From contig CAXXVV010000015.1 in the NCBI GenBank assembly GCA_963678305.2, forward strand, positions 275,999 to 339,998: a stretch of 64,000 nucleotides of DNA, read 5' to 3'. Origin of the DNA: G963676655 sp963678305. Its GTDB lineage: Bacteria > Verrucomicrobiota > Lentisphaeria > Victivallales > Victivallaceae. Both the position numbers and the translations under genes were made by a program. The notes beneath the pieces were generated by a model. That model did no database searches, was not told the DNA's origin, and worked only from the letters and a program-made list of their open reading frames with translations. Shown here piece by piece: positions 9,431 to 17,429 of the stretch (its first letter is position 1; each line of letters begins with the position of its first letter).

Positions 9431-9943
9431 TTAGCTGTCAGGCTGGTTGTCTTCAACGAATTTGCACATCATCATATATTGGAAGACTTTTGTTGTGTTG
9501 CCTTTGATCGTATATGTGCATCCGTCGCTCGTTTCTAGCATGACTTTCTTGAAGAAGATTCCTTTTATATCGAATGATTTCACTTGCGAGAACGGTATTT
9601 CAAAGAGGGTGATTTCATTCATGTCACTGAATCTGAGGCCCAGGCAGGCTCCCTGTTCAAACAGCTCAAAGAATCCTTTATGCTTGATCTTATCCCGATC
9701 CGTGAAAGAACACGGGATTTTTTCGTCTTCTCCCTCTTCATCGTCATCATCATAATCATCATCATAATAATCATCATCAGGCTCGCATATTCCTGTCGCC
9801 GGCTCACTTGTTTCAGAAACTGAAGTTGGAAACAGACCACGCTGTTTAAGAATTTCAGAGATTTCATTTCCGGAGCCGGCGCTGATAATCCCTGAGATAT
9901 CCTGTCCTGCGGCGTCCAACGCGGTAAATCTGAAATTCGGCAT
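9431..9943 (-). CDS. GspF-N-like domain plus acidic linker and PH-like C-terminal domain
   Basis: 170 residues from the ATG at 9943, preceded by AAGGAAT; an upstream ATG at 10000 would place 19 extra residues inside a dispersed repeat. Residues 1-50 (PNFRFTALDAAGQDISGIIS, then EISEILKQRGLFPTSVSE) match the small domain found at the start of GspF/PilC proteins and also free-standing in PVC bacteria. A strongly acidic stretch follows (DDDYYDDDYDDDDEEGEDE), then a ~90-residue beta-rich domain (GLRFSDMNEITLFEIPFSQV... TSDGCTYTIKGNTT) that looks like a bacterial PH or GRAM fold. No membrane segment, so it is not a secretion platform protein. Role unknown. Confidence 0.65.
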   Translation of the reverse strand: MPNFRFTALDAAGQDISGIISAGSGNEISEILKQRGLFPTSVSETSEPATGICEPDDDYYDDDYDDDDEEGEDEKIPCSFTDRDKIKHKGFFELFEQGACLGLRFSDMNEITLFEIPFSQVKSFDIKGIFFKKVMLETSDGCTYTIKGNTTKVFQYMMMCKFVEDNQPDS

Positions 9944-9971
9944 AAAATTATTCCTTATTTTAGTGAATAAA

Positions 9972-10118
9972 GAGTCGTGTGAAATGCAAATATTAACCAC
10001 GAAAAATCACGAAAAGTCACGAAAAAGTTTTTTTATTTTTCAGCTTATGCTGAAAATTTAAATACTTCTTCATGTTCTTCATGCTCTTTATGGTGCAAAT
10101 AATAGTTTCGCATGAGTC
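9972..10118 (-). repeat. MITE-like dispersed element, copy A
   Basis: A ~147-bp block with imperfect terminal inverted repeats (consensus GAYTCRTGCGAAA). Inside are a CACGAAAA word array, a short hairpin (TTTTCAGC...GCTGAAAA) and a CATGAAGAA / TGCACC segment. In the same order it recurs at 23313-23490 and 35313-35454 (both opposite in orientation to this copy). It carries no gene. This copy begins 29 bp upstream of the 9431-9943 gene and may carry its promoter. Confidence 0.65.
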
Positions 10119-10145
10119 TATAGATAATCGTTTACAGCGGTAAAA

Positions 10146-10970
10146 TTATTTTTCATGACTGAGCAGGTGGAATTTTTTCCACCATGGATTTTTCGGTGGG
10201 ACCGGCGGCCGGATTTTCAACATATTCAGGCAGTCGTCCAGATACTGCCAGTTGGTATAATAAATGATATCGGAATGCTGTTTGAATTTCAGGCCGCGGG
10301 AGATGATACCTGCCCGGTATTTGGGAAAGCTCTTTTGCGTGTGCGAGGCGATACAGATTAAAGAGTGTCCTTTGATTCGCTGGCCGTTGATGACGGCGGT
10401 TCCGGGAACTTGCGCGCAGGGCAGGGAGACGATTTCTTCATTCGATGGAAATTCATAACCGCACCAGTCGCAGATATCGCAGATCGGAGCAGAGGCCTTT
10501 TCATCATTGTGGATTTTCAGGACCCGGAAGATCATATAGGCTTTGGACGGCATGATATAACCCAGGGCATCACCCGGCTTGAACGGGCTTTCGCGCCGCA
10601 CGCTGATAATATTCAGACCGTGATGGTGACTGGGGTCGATTTGACTGTACAGTTCATCCAGAACATGCTGGCGCTGCTGCATCATCGTGAAGTCGTGATC
10701 CCAGTGCCGGAGGTCGTAGCCCTCTTCGATAATCATTATCGCGGCATTTTTTACGTCTTCGGTCAGTTTGCCGGACTGCCATTGGGCAGCGGCCAGCGCC
10801 AGCCAGAAGGTGGTATAGACTTCCGGCCGGGCCGGGTCTATTTTAAACTTCGACAGTAATTGCCTGACTGCTTCACCAGGGCTTGTTCCCTGTTTTATGA
10901 GCTTCAGGAATTCCTGTTTGATCTCCAATGCTAATTTATTGGAGAATATTTCCACCCCATGATTGTTCAT
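10146..10970 (-). CDS. Conserved-looking hypothetical protein, cytoplasmic
   Basis: 274 residues, no signal peptide or membrane segment. The N-terminal ~90 residues are helical (EIKQEFLKLIKQGTSPGEAV, LALAAAQWQSGKLTEDVKNA) and resemble a repeat or scaffold helical domain. The C-terminal half is beta-rich with CDICDWCGYEF near residue 190, a possible metal-binding cysteine cluster, and ends KNPWWKKFHLLSHEK. I do not recognise the family. The start codon lies directly after a small hairpin (10971-10992) that holds its Shine-Dalgarno bases in the loop. Confidence 0.6.
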   Translation of the reverse strand: MNNHGVEIFSNKLALEIKQEFLKLIKQGTSPGEAVRQLLSKFKIDPARPEVYTTFWLALAAAQWQSGKLTEDVKNAAIMIIEEGYDLRHWDHDFTMMQQRQHVLDELYSQIDPSHHHGLNIISVRRESPFKPGDALGYIMPSKAYMIFRVLKIHNDEKASAPICDICDWCGYEFPSNEEIVSLPCAQVPGTAVINGQRIKGHSLICIASHTQKSFPKYRAGIISRGLKFKQHSDIIYYTNWQYLDDCLNMLKIRPPVPPKNPWWKKFHLLSHEK

Positions 10971-10992
10971 GATTCAATTCCCGTTTTGAATC
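10971..10992 (-). promoter_or_regulatory. Hairpin presenting the ribosome-binding site of the 10146-10970 gene
   Basis: On the minus strand GATTCAA (10992-10986) pairs with TTGAATC (10977-10971), leaving AACGGGAA in the loop, with the ATG immediately after the stem. The loop contains the only Shine-Dalgarno-like bases. It could modulate translation, or be chance in a short leader. Confidence 0.3.
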
Positions 10993-11025
10993 AGTTTCAA
11001 AATCAAGAACCGGCAGATTATGCTC

Positions 11026-12069
11026 TTACCGGGCTAATTTTTCATCGATATAGCGAATCAGTTCGCAGGTTTCCTCCCAGCCAATGCAGCCGTCGGTGAT
11101 AGACTGACCGCTTTGCAGATTTTTACCTGCTTCCACTTTCTGACTTCCCGCCAGCAGATTGCTTTCCAGCATCAGACCGATAATCGAATCCTCGCCTTCG
11201 CGCAACTGATCGGCTATGTCAAAGACCACTTCACGCTGTTTGGCCGGATTTTTATTTGAATTGGCGTGACTGCAATCCACGATAATATTGGGATTAAGGC
11301 CGTTTTTCCGCATCGCAACCTTGGCGAACGCGATATGTTCCGCGCCGTAATTCGGTGAAGTCTGACCGCCGCGCAGGACCAGATGTCCGTATTTATTTCC
11401 GGTTGTCCTGAATACCGCCGATTTGCCTTTGTCGGTCACGCCGATAAAGCTGTGCGGGGACAGCGCGGTCTTAATCGCGTCGATGGCGACCTGGATGCTG
11501 CCGTCAGTGGCGTTTTTGAAGCCGATCGGCATCGATAATCCGCTGGCCATCTGACGATGCGTCTGACTTTCGGTTGTCCTGGCGCCGATCGCGGCCCAGG
11601 AGACGACGTCGGCGATATACTGCGGCACGACCGGTTCGAGCATTTCGGTTGCGGTCGGCAACCCGAGGTTGACGATGTCCAGCAGCAGTTTCCGGCCGAT
11701 CCTCAGTCCTTTTTCAATATTATACGAACCATTCAATTCCGGGTCGTAAATCAGGCCTTTCCAGCCAAGGGTCGTACGCGGTTTTTCAAAATAAACCCGC
11801 ATGACCAGTAGCAGTTTGTCGGATATTTCATCGCTGAGTTTTTTCAGCCTTTCAGCGTATTCCAGGGCCGAGTCGATGTCATGAATGGAGCAGGGGCCGA
11901 CGATGATTATTTTGCGGTCGGACTGGCGGTCCATTATCCGGGTTATTTCCGCGCGCGCATCCACAACTTTTTTCAAGGTATTTTCGGCCAATGGCAATTC
12001 GGAACGAATTTCTTTCGGGGACGGCAATTCGTCGATTGCCGCAATATTAATGTTGTTACTTTTCAGCAT
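11026..12069 (-). CDS. aroG: 3-deoxy-7-phosphoheptulonate synthase (DAHP synthase, class I AroF/G/H type)
   Basis: 347 residues, full length for the AroF/G/H family. It condenses phosphoenolpyruvate and erythrose 4-phosphate, the first step of the shikimate pathway. Hallmarks: IIVGPCSIHD near residue 55, MRVYFEKPRTTLGWKGLIYD (PEP/E4P binding) near 90, GARTTESQTHRQMASGLSMP, GFKNATDGS, and the metal-site IIVDCSHANSNK. The N-terminal LPSPKEIRSELPL segment is where AroF/G/H isozymes bind the feedback amino acid, so it is probably inhibited by an aromatic amino acid; which one is not predictable here. It stands alone on the minus strand, but the aminotransferase and chorismate mutase at 41.9-44.0 kb belong to the same pathway. 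The symbol is family-level. Confidence 0.95.
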   Translation of the reverse strand: MLKSNNINIAAIDELPSPKEIRSELPLAENTLKKVVDARAEITRIMDRQSDRKIIIVGPCSIHDIDSALEYAERLKKLSDEISDKLLLVMRVYFEKPRTTLGWKGLIYDPELNGSYNIEKGLRIGRKLLLDIVNLGLPTATEMLEPVVPQYIADVVSWAAIGARTTESQTHRQMASGLSMPIGFKNATDGSIQVAIDAIKTALSPHSFIGVTDKGKSAVFRTTGNKYGHLVLRGGQTSPNYGAEHIAFAKVAMRKNGLNPNIIVDCSHANSNKNPAKQREVVFDIADQLREGEDSIIGLMLESNLLAGSQKVEAGKNLQSGQSITDGCIGWEETCELIRYIDEKLAR

Positions 12070-12166
12070 AATGATATTATTATCTTATTTTATGGCTTTA
12101 AATTTTCTATATTTCTGCTAAATTACATTGGTTTTAGGAGTTTTTCAACCCGTTGAAAGTAATTTA

Positions 12167-12264
12167 TGGTGGTGAGTTGAGAGTGGTGAGTTGAGAGTGG
12201 TGAGTTGAGAGTGGTGAGTTGAGAGTGGTGAGTGGTGAGTTGAGAGTGGTGAGTGGTGAGTTGA
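12167..12264 (+). repeat. Perfect heptamer array (GAGTTGA / GAGTGGT)
   Basis: 13 uninterrupted 7-base units from 12174 to 12264, drawn from two words, GAGTTGA and GAGTGGT, mostly alternating, with one degenerate unit before. The same word family recurs in reverse orientation at 12690-12722, so the small gene 12297-12680 is bracketed by inverted arrays. Related words occur at 46592-46630, 52931-52965, 53413-53450 and 53675-53704. Confidence 0.9.
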
Positions 12265-12296
12265 TGATCTTTGAAAATTTTAAAATAGGGTGAGGT

Positions 12297-12680
12297 ATGG
12301 GGATTAGGGGAAAAGTTAATGATTACAGAGAGTTGAAAATTTGGCAAATAGGAATAGAGTTGGCGAAGTCGATATACTCGTTAACGCAAAACTCAGGTTT
12401 TCCTGCCGAAGAGAAATTTGGAGTTATATCTCAAATGAGAAGAGCCGCGGTTTCCGTACCATCAAACATTGCTGAAGGTCAGGCTCGGAATTCGACTAAA
12501 GATTTTATACGTTTTTTATATATTAGCAAAGGAAGTTTAGCAGAGTTGGATACACAGCTGATAATAGCTTGTGAACTTAAAAATATCAAAATAAATGAAT
12601 TTAACGAGTTAACATCAAAAATAGATGAATTGCAGCGAATGATTTTTACCCTCGTCAGCAAGTTGGGACAAACAAGATAA
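12297..12680 (+). CDS. Four-helix-bundle protein of the 23S rRNA intervening-sequence (IVP) family
   Basis: 127 residues with the standard pattern of this family: DYRELKIWQIGIELAKSIYS, FGVISQMRRAAVSVPSNIAEG, FLYISKGSLAELDTQLIIA and a final helix with MIFTLVSKLG. First seen encoded in rRNA intervening sequences, it is now known mostly as free-standing genes of unclear function. The fold is shared with the Avd accessory proteins of diversity-generating retroelements, but no reverse transcriptase is present here. GAGG lies only 1 base before the ATG, so expression may be weak. The gene is flanked by oppositely oriented heptamer arrays, suggesting it arrived as a cassette between the DAHP synthase and metX. 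Confidence 0.85.
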   Translation: MGIRGKVNDYRELKIWQIGIELAKSIYSLTQNSGFPAEEKFGVISQMRRAAVSVPSNIAEGQARNSTKDFIRFLYISKGSLAELDTQLIIACELKNIKINEFNELTSKIDELQRMIFTLVSKLGQTR

Positions 12681-12683
12681 ATA

Positions 12684-13853
12684 ATGAATACTCATAACTC
12701 ACAGCTCACAACTCACAACTCAGTCGGAATTGTTGTTCCGCAGGATTTCCTGTTTGGTACAACTGATAATGATAAGCTGGAACTGGATTGCGGACGCAGT
12801 CTGTCCCTGGTCAATATCCGCTATGAAACCTATGGCACCCTCAATGCCGATGGGACTAACGCGATTCTGATCGAACATGCGTTGTCCGGAGACGCTCATG
12901 TCGCCGGTTATTATTCGGAGCAGGACAAGAAGCCGGGCTGGTGGGATGAGATGGTCGGCCCGGGCAAGCCGATCGACACGGATCATTTTTTTGTAGTATG
13001 CAGTAATGTTATCGGCGGCTGCTCCGGTTCTACCGGGCCCCGTTCGGTCAATCCTGAAACCGGGGAACTTTACAACCTGAATTTTCCGGTTATTACCATT
13101 GCCGACATGGTCCGGGCCCAGCATCGTTTGATGGAGCATCTGAATATTGCCTGCTGGTTGTCGATTATCGGAGGCTCGATGGGCGGAATGCAGGCGCTGG
13201 AGTGGGTAACCGCATATCCTGAATGCGTTTACAGCTGCATCCCGATTGCCACGACGACACGCTTGTCATCGCAATGTATCGCCTTTGACTGGGTTGGACG
13301 CGAGGCGATTCAGACCGATCCAAACTGGAACACCGGTAATTATAACGAGAATGTCCCTGAACGCGGACTCGGCGCAGCCAGAATGCTGGCGCATATTACT
13401 TATTTAAGCGATCAGTCGATGGAACGCAAATTCGGTCGTAATTTGCAGGAAACCTCATCATACTCCTATGATTTTAAGTTTGACTTTTCGGTTGAAAGTT
13501 ATCTCCAATATCAAGGCCGGCGGTTTGTCGAGCGTTTCGACGCCAACAGCTATCTCTATATCACCCGGGCAATGGATTATTTCGATTTGTCCGAGAAGGC
13601 GAACGGCGATCTGGCTGCCGCCTTTGCCAACGTTAAAAGCGAGTTCCTGGTGACGGCGTTTTCCAGTGACTGGCTCTTTCCGCCTTCGGAGTCTAGGCAA
13701 CTGGTGAAAGCGTTGTTGAAAAACAGAATCAAGGTAAGTTATTGCGAGATTGAATCAGCTTACGGGCATGATGCCTTTCTGCTGGAAGCTGAGACGCTGG
13801 GGCGGATGCTGTCCGATTTCCTGCGTAATCGTCGTTTGGAGGTGTGCCCATGA
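12684..13853 (+). CDS. metX: Homoserine O-acetyltransferase (MetX)
   Basis: 389 residues, alpha/beta-hydrolase fold. It acetylates (or succinylates) L-homoserine in methionine biosynthesis. Visible: GGCSGSTGPRSVNPETG, the nucleophile elbow GGSMGGMQALEW (Ser165), SDWLFPPSESRQLV with the catalytic Asp, and GHDAFLLE with the catalytic His. The conserved protein begins at SVGIVVPQ (residue 14). Residues 2-13 (NTHNSQLTTHNS) are encoded by five heptamers of the ACTCACA word (12690-12722), so a repeat array supplies the N-terminus. Its stop overlaps the metW start (ATGA). Confidence 0.95.
   Translation: MNTHNSQLTTHNSVGIVVPQDFLFGTTDNDKLELDCGRSLSLVNIRYETYGTLNADGTNAILIEHALSGDAHVAGYYSEQDKKPGWWDEMVGPGKPIDTDHFFVVCSNVIGGCSGSTGPRSVNPETGELYNLNFPVITIADMVRAQHRLMEHLNIACWLSIIGGSMGGMQALEWVTAYPECVYSCIPIATTTRLSSQCIAFDWVGREAIQTDPNWNTGNYNENVPERGLGAARMLAHITYLSDQSMERKFGRNLQETSSYSYDFKFDFSVESYLQYQGRRFVERFDANSYLYITRAMDYFDLSEKANGDLAAAFANVKSEFLVTAFSSDWLFPPSESRQLVKALLKNRIKVSYCEIESAYGHDAFLLEAETLGRMLSDFLRNRRLEVCP
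12690..12722 (-). repeat. Heptamer array (ACTCACA words) inside the metX 5' end
   Basis: About five 7-base units (ACTCATA, ACTCACA, GCTCACA, ACTCACA, ACTCAGT) on the plus strand, the reverse-complement family of the array at 12167-12264. They are translated as the first residues of MetX. Confidence 0.8.
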
Positions 13854-14467
13854 GTCCGGAACTGAAAAAACTTTTTACAAAACGTCCCGACCTGCATGCG
13901 ATCAGCGCGTTGATCGAACCTAAATCCAGAGTTCTGGACCTTGGCTGCGGTGACGGCGCTTTCCTGCGCTATTTGACCAATGAAAAGAAGATTTCCGGTC
14001 TGGGGATTGAGATTTCCCAGGAGCGGATCATTGATTGTATCGACAACAGCGTGCCGGTGATCCATGCCGACCTTAATGAGCCGCTGCTGTTTGACGACCG
14101 CTCTTTTGACTGCGTTGTTCTGAGTCAAACTTTGCAGGCGGTGGAACGACCGGACCTGCTGCTTCAGGAAATGCTGCGGATCGGCAAACGGGTGATTATC
14201 AGCTTTATGAACATCGGATATTGGCGGGCGCGACTTCAGCTAGTCCTGTCCGGCCGGATGCCTGTTACGAAAACACTACCGCATACCTGGTACAATACGC
14301 CGAATATTCATTTGGCGACAATCGCGGATTTCCGCAGTTTGTGCAAAGAACTTGACATTACTATCGTTAATGAAAACCCATTGGGTAATCATTGTGATTT
14401 GTGTGCCCGGCTGATGCCTAATTTATTTGCGCCAAACTGTGTGTTTCTGCTTGAAAAGCGGCAATGA
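13850..14467 (+). CDS. metW: MetW methyltransferase-like protein
   Basis: 205 residues from the ATG at 13850, which sits 6 bases after GGAGGT and overlaps the metX stop by ATGA; an in-frame GTG at 13844 lacks that spacing. A class I SAM-dependent methyltransferase fold is visible (SRVLDLGCGDGAFLRYL near residue 28, then GLGIEISQERIIDCI and FDCVVLSQTLQAVERPDLLL). MetW is regularly encoded with MetX in Gram-negative bacteria and is needed for, or activates, homoserine acetylation. The pairing here supports the assignment. Its stop again overlaps the next start (ATGA). Confidence 0.92.
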   Translation: MSPELKKLFTKRPDLHAISALIEPKSRVLDLGCGDGAFLRYLTNEKKISGLGIEISQERIIDCIDNSVPVIHADLNEPLLFDDRSFDCVVLSQTLQAVERPDLLLQEMLRIGKRVIISFMNIGYWRARLQLVLSGRMPVTKTLPHTWYNTPNIHLATIADFRSLCKELDITIVNENPLGNHCDLCARLMPNLFAPNCVFLLEKRQ

Positions 14468-15120
14468 AACTGGACTTGAGAGCGCTCGAAAACCCGTTCC
14501 CACCGGTGCATCTGGCCGATGCCGACGGAGTTCTGACGGTCAGCGAGTTTATCAGTCCCGAATTAACCATAACCGCCTATCTCAACGGGATATTTCCCTG
14601 GCCGGTTGAAGAGCAATATATTCTGTGGTTCGCTCCGCCGAAGCGCTCGATAATCCAATTTGATGATTTCCATGTTCCGCACGGAGCCCGGCGTGAATTG
14701 AAAAAGAAAAAATTTACTTTCAGCGTCAATCAGCATTTTCCTCAGGTCATTCATGGTTGTGCCAATGCGCCGCGAGGTGACCACGGAACCTGGATAACTG
14801 AGAAAATGATACGTGCTTACCGCGGACTGAACCGTCTCGGGGTCGCAATGAGTTTTGAAACGCTTGATGAATCGGGACAACTGGTCGGCGGACTGTACGG
14901 AATCCGGATCGGGCGTTATTTTTCAGGCGAAAGTATGTTTTTCATTGAACCCGGAGCTTCCAAGTTTGCGTTAATCAATACGGTGGAATTCCTGAAAAAA
15001 GAATATGGCTGTACCTGGCTCGACTCCCAGGTAAAGAACTCTTTTACCGGCATGTTCGGGGCTGTTGAGGTGTCTCGAGATAAATTCATGCATTTACATT
15101 CTGAGGCAATTGATTTGTAA
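14464..15120 (+). CDS. aat: Leucyl/phenylalanyl-tRNA--protein transferase
   Basis: 218 residues, usual length for Aat. It moves Leu or Phe from aminoacyl-tRNA to proteins with N-terminal Lys or Arg, marking them for ClpS/ClpAP (N-degron pathway). Visible motifs: AYLNGIFPWPVEEQYILWFAPPKRSI, GTWITEKMIRAYRGLNRLGVA, GGLYGIRIGRYFSGESMFF, ASKFALINTVEFLKKEYGCTWLDSQ. It overlaps metW by 4 bp (ATGA), making metX-metW-aat one operon; the last member has no clear pathway link to the first two. Confidence 0.95.
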   Translation: MKLDLRALENPFPPVHLADADGVLTVSEFISPELTITAYLNGIFPWPVEEQYILWFAPPKRSIIQFDDFHVPHGARRELKKKKFTFSVNQHFPQVIHGCANAPRGDHGTWITEKMIRAYRGLNRLGVAMSFETLDESGQLVGGLYGIRIGRYFSGESMFFIEPGASKFALINTVEFLKKEYGCTWLDSQVKNSFTGMFGAVEVSRDKFMHLHSEAIDL

Positions 15121-15179
15121 TCTCGTTTATTACGGTTAAATTAGAAATCTTTTCTGCAAACAAAAAAGAGAGGTATCGT

Positions 15180-17357
15180 ATGAGAGTGAAACACTCCAGC
15201 CTGTGGGCCGCCGGAGCAGTGGTTCTGGCCGGGTCGATTGCGATGGCAGATGTAAAGCTGCCGGAAATCTTCAATAACAACATGGTAATCCAGCGTGACA
15301 CCAATGCGCCGGTCTGGGGATGGGCCGCCGCAGGGGAGAAAGTCACGGTTACCGGTTCCTGGGGAAAATCCGCGGAAACGGTCACACCTGCAAGCGGCAA
15401 ATGGGAAGTCAAACTTGCCACGCCAAATGCCGGCGGTCCTTTTACCATTACCATTCAGGGAAAAAACAAGATTGAACTGAAAAACGTTCTGTCGGGTGAA
15501 GTCTGGATTTGTTCCGGACAGTCAAATATGGAGTGGCCGTTGTCCAGAGCCAACGACGCTCAAAAAGAGATTGCGGCGGCTAAATATCCGCAAATCCGCC
15601 TGTTCCATGTGAAAAGGGATTCGAAAACCATTCCGCAAACCAGCTTTACCGCTTCCTGGAACGAATGTTCGCCGACCACCGTTCCCGGTTTTTCCGCGGT
15701 TGGTTATTTTTTCGGGCGGGAACTTCATAAGGATTTGAATGTTCCGGTTGGTTTGATTAATTCGTCATGGGGCGGGACCCGGATCGAACCCTGGACTCCT
15801 CCGGTCGGATTTGCCAAAATTCCGGAGCTGAAATCAATCTCCGAACAGGTAGACGCAAGGATACCCGGTTCGGCTTTGAATAAAAAGCTTGCCAACCTGG
15901 CTATAGCAAACTATGAAAAATGGATAAAAACTACAAAAGCCAGCTTGATGGATAAGAAAGAGATCACATCTCCGCCGGCGTATCCTTCGCAACTGATTCC
16001 TTTCGTTGGGCACCAGGCGCCGACGGTTCTGTATAACGCGATGATCAATCCGATGGTGCCTTACGCCGTTCGCGGCGCGATCTGGTATCAGGGCGAATCA
16101 AATCGTGGTGACGGCAAGATATACCGTGAGAAAATGAAAGCCCTGATCGAAGGCTGGAGGTCAGTTTTCAATAACAAGGACCTGGCATTCTATTTTGTGC
16201 AGATCGCTCCTTACGATTATCGTTCCGCCCCGCAGGCGCTGCCGATAATCTGGGAGGCTCAGGTCGAAGTGGCTCAGACTGTGCCGAATACCGGAATCGC
16301 GATCATTAATGATATCGGGAATCTTAAGAACATCCATCCGACAAATAAACAGGATGTCGGTAAACGTCTGGCAATGCTGGCTTTGAATAAAACCTACGGC
16401 AAAAAAGATATTGTATGTGACTCGCCGCTGTTCAAGGAAATGAAAATTGAGGATAATGCGCTAAAAGTTACCTTTTCAAACGCGAAGAAGTTGAAGACCC
16501 GTGACGGCAAACCGGCCAGCTTGTTCGAGATTTGCGGCCCTGACGGTATCTTTAAAAAAGCGAATGCGGAGATTTCCGAAAATGTTATAACTTTGACGGC
16601 AAAAGGGGTCGATAAACCTGTTGCCGTTCATTATGCCTGGGATATGCTGGCCGAACCGAACCTGGTTAACGAAGTCGGTCTTCCCGCTTCCGCTTTCCGG
16701 GCCGGCAAGGTTCCGGTAAGGGGCGCGTTGAATATGATGGTTCCAGACGCCAAAGATTTTAAAATTGTTTATACACTTGACCCGTCAAAGGCCAAGCTGG
16801 CCGATGGTGGGAAAAAAATTATTTATGACAGTGATAAATCTGCTGAAATTACCGGAGATATTGAGAAAATAGGGTATATTCTGGTTCTTAACGATAAGCA
16901 ATATGTGTTTGTGTCTATGGACCCGTTCACTAAAGATCTCAAGAAGATCGGAGTTCCGGACAAAGCCTCAGGCGCGCGCTTTCAGACTAAAGTAAAAAAC
17001 ATGAAAGTCGCATCCAATGTAAAAGGTATTGTTAACGGTACTTTCCCGGACGGCGGCAATATCGAGTTCTGGGATTGCAACTATGGTCCGCCGAATGTTG
17101 CTAAAATCCCCGGCGCCTCAAATAGCCGGTATGACTTTGGTGACCAGATGAATACGGGTAGTTCTCCCGGATACGGCAGTATGCAAGTTCATAATTACGC
17201 TAAAAAACAGACTGTTTTCGCGTTCAATAATTTCCGCAGTTCGATCGCGGACCTGGGAATTGGTAATCAGCGGAGTGGCCATCCGGACTGGACTTTTGCG
17301 AAAAATGGTAAGAGCTACAAGACCGCCAAACTGTATATTATGGTAAAGACGAAATAA
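15180..17357 (+). CDS. Secreted sialate O-acetylesterase-family enzyme with C-terminal shared module
   Basis: 725 residues with a signal peptide (SSLWAAGAVVLAGSIAMA). Residues ~22-515 are an SGNH/SASA esterase: VWICSGQSNMEWPL (nucleophile Ser115), WYQGESN (302-308), and the IHPTNKQDVGKRLA motif with catalytic His386. The family removes acetyl groups from sialic acid or plant and algal polysaccharides. From about residue 518 a ~205-residue module follows, with the signatures VSMDPFTKDLKKIGVPDKAS, NIEFWDCNY, SPGYGSMQVHNY and HPDWTF. It recurs at the end of the next three proteins (17430, 18273, 20630). Site GAGAGGT precedes the ATG. Substrate unknown. Confidence 0.9.
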   Translation: MRVKHSSLWAAGAVVLAGSIAMADVKLPEIFNNNMVIQRDTNAPVWGWAAAGEKVTVTGSWGKSAETVTPASGKWEVKLATPNAGGPFTITIQGKNKIELKNVLSGEVWICSGQSNMEWPLSRANDAQKEIAAAKYPQIRLFHVKRDSKTIPQTSFTASWNECSPTTVPGFSAVGYFFGRELHKDLNVPVGLINSSWGGTRIEPWTPPVGFAKIPELKSISEQVDARIPGSALNKKLANLAIANYEKWIKTTKASLMDKKEITSPPAYPSQLIPFVGHQAPTVLYNAMINPMVPYAVRGAIWYQGESNRGDGKIYREKMKALIEGWRSVFNNKDLAFYFVQIAPYDYRSAPQALPIIWEAQVEVAQTVPNTGIAIINDIGNLKNIHPTNKQDVGKRLAMLALNKTYGKKDIVCDSPLFKEMKIEDNALKVTFSNAKKLKTRDGKPASLFEICGPDGIFKKANAEISENVITLTAKGVDKPVAVHYAWDMLAEPNLVNEVGLPASAFRAGKVPVRGALNMMVPDAKDFKIVYTLDPSKAKLADGGKKIIYDSDKSAEITGDIEKIGYILVLNDKQYVFVSMDPFTKDLKKIGVPDKASGARFQTKVKNMKVASNVKGIVNGTFPDGGNIEFWDCNYGPPNVAKIPGASNSRYDFGDQMNTGSSPGYGSMQVHNYAKKQTVFAFNNFRSSIADLGIGNQRSGHPDWTFAKNGKSYKTAKLYIMVKTK

Positions 17358-17372
17358 ATTGTTCCGATAAGG

Positions 17373-17407
17373 CCGGAAATTCCATATTCAGCAATTTCCG
17401 GTTTAAA
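17373..17407 (+). terminator. Hairpin between esterase and stand-alone module gene
   Basis: CCGGAAATT (17373-17381) pairs with AATTTCCGG (17393-17401) and is followed by TTTAAAT. The short T-run suggests a weak terminator or a processing/attenuation point before the 17430 gene. Confidence 0.5.
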
Positions 17408-17429
17408 TACAAAAACAGGAGGTATCCCG

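Noticed and set aside
10365..10859. Plus-strand ORF opposite the 10146-10970 gene
   Set aside because: No start signal and shadow-like composition; the minus frame has a better start and protein-like composition.
12167..12264. CRISPR-like array of short repeats
   Set aside because: The units are 7 bases and directly tandem, with no spacers and no cas genes; it is a heptamer array.
12123..12347. Minus-strand ORF encoding a repetitive SQLTTHH protein
   Set aside because: Translation of the heptamer array only; no ribosome-binding site and no homology.
12297..12680. Diversity-generating retroelement (from the Avd-like fold of the four-helix protein)
   Set aside because: No reverse transcriptase, template repeat or variable repeat is visible nearby.
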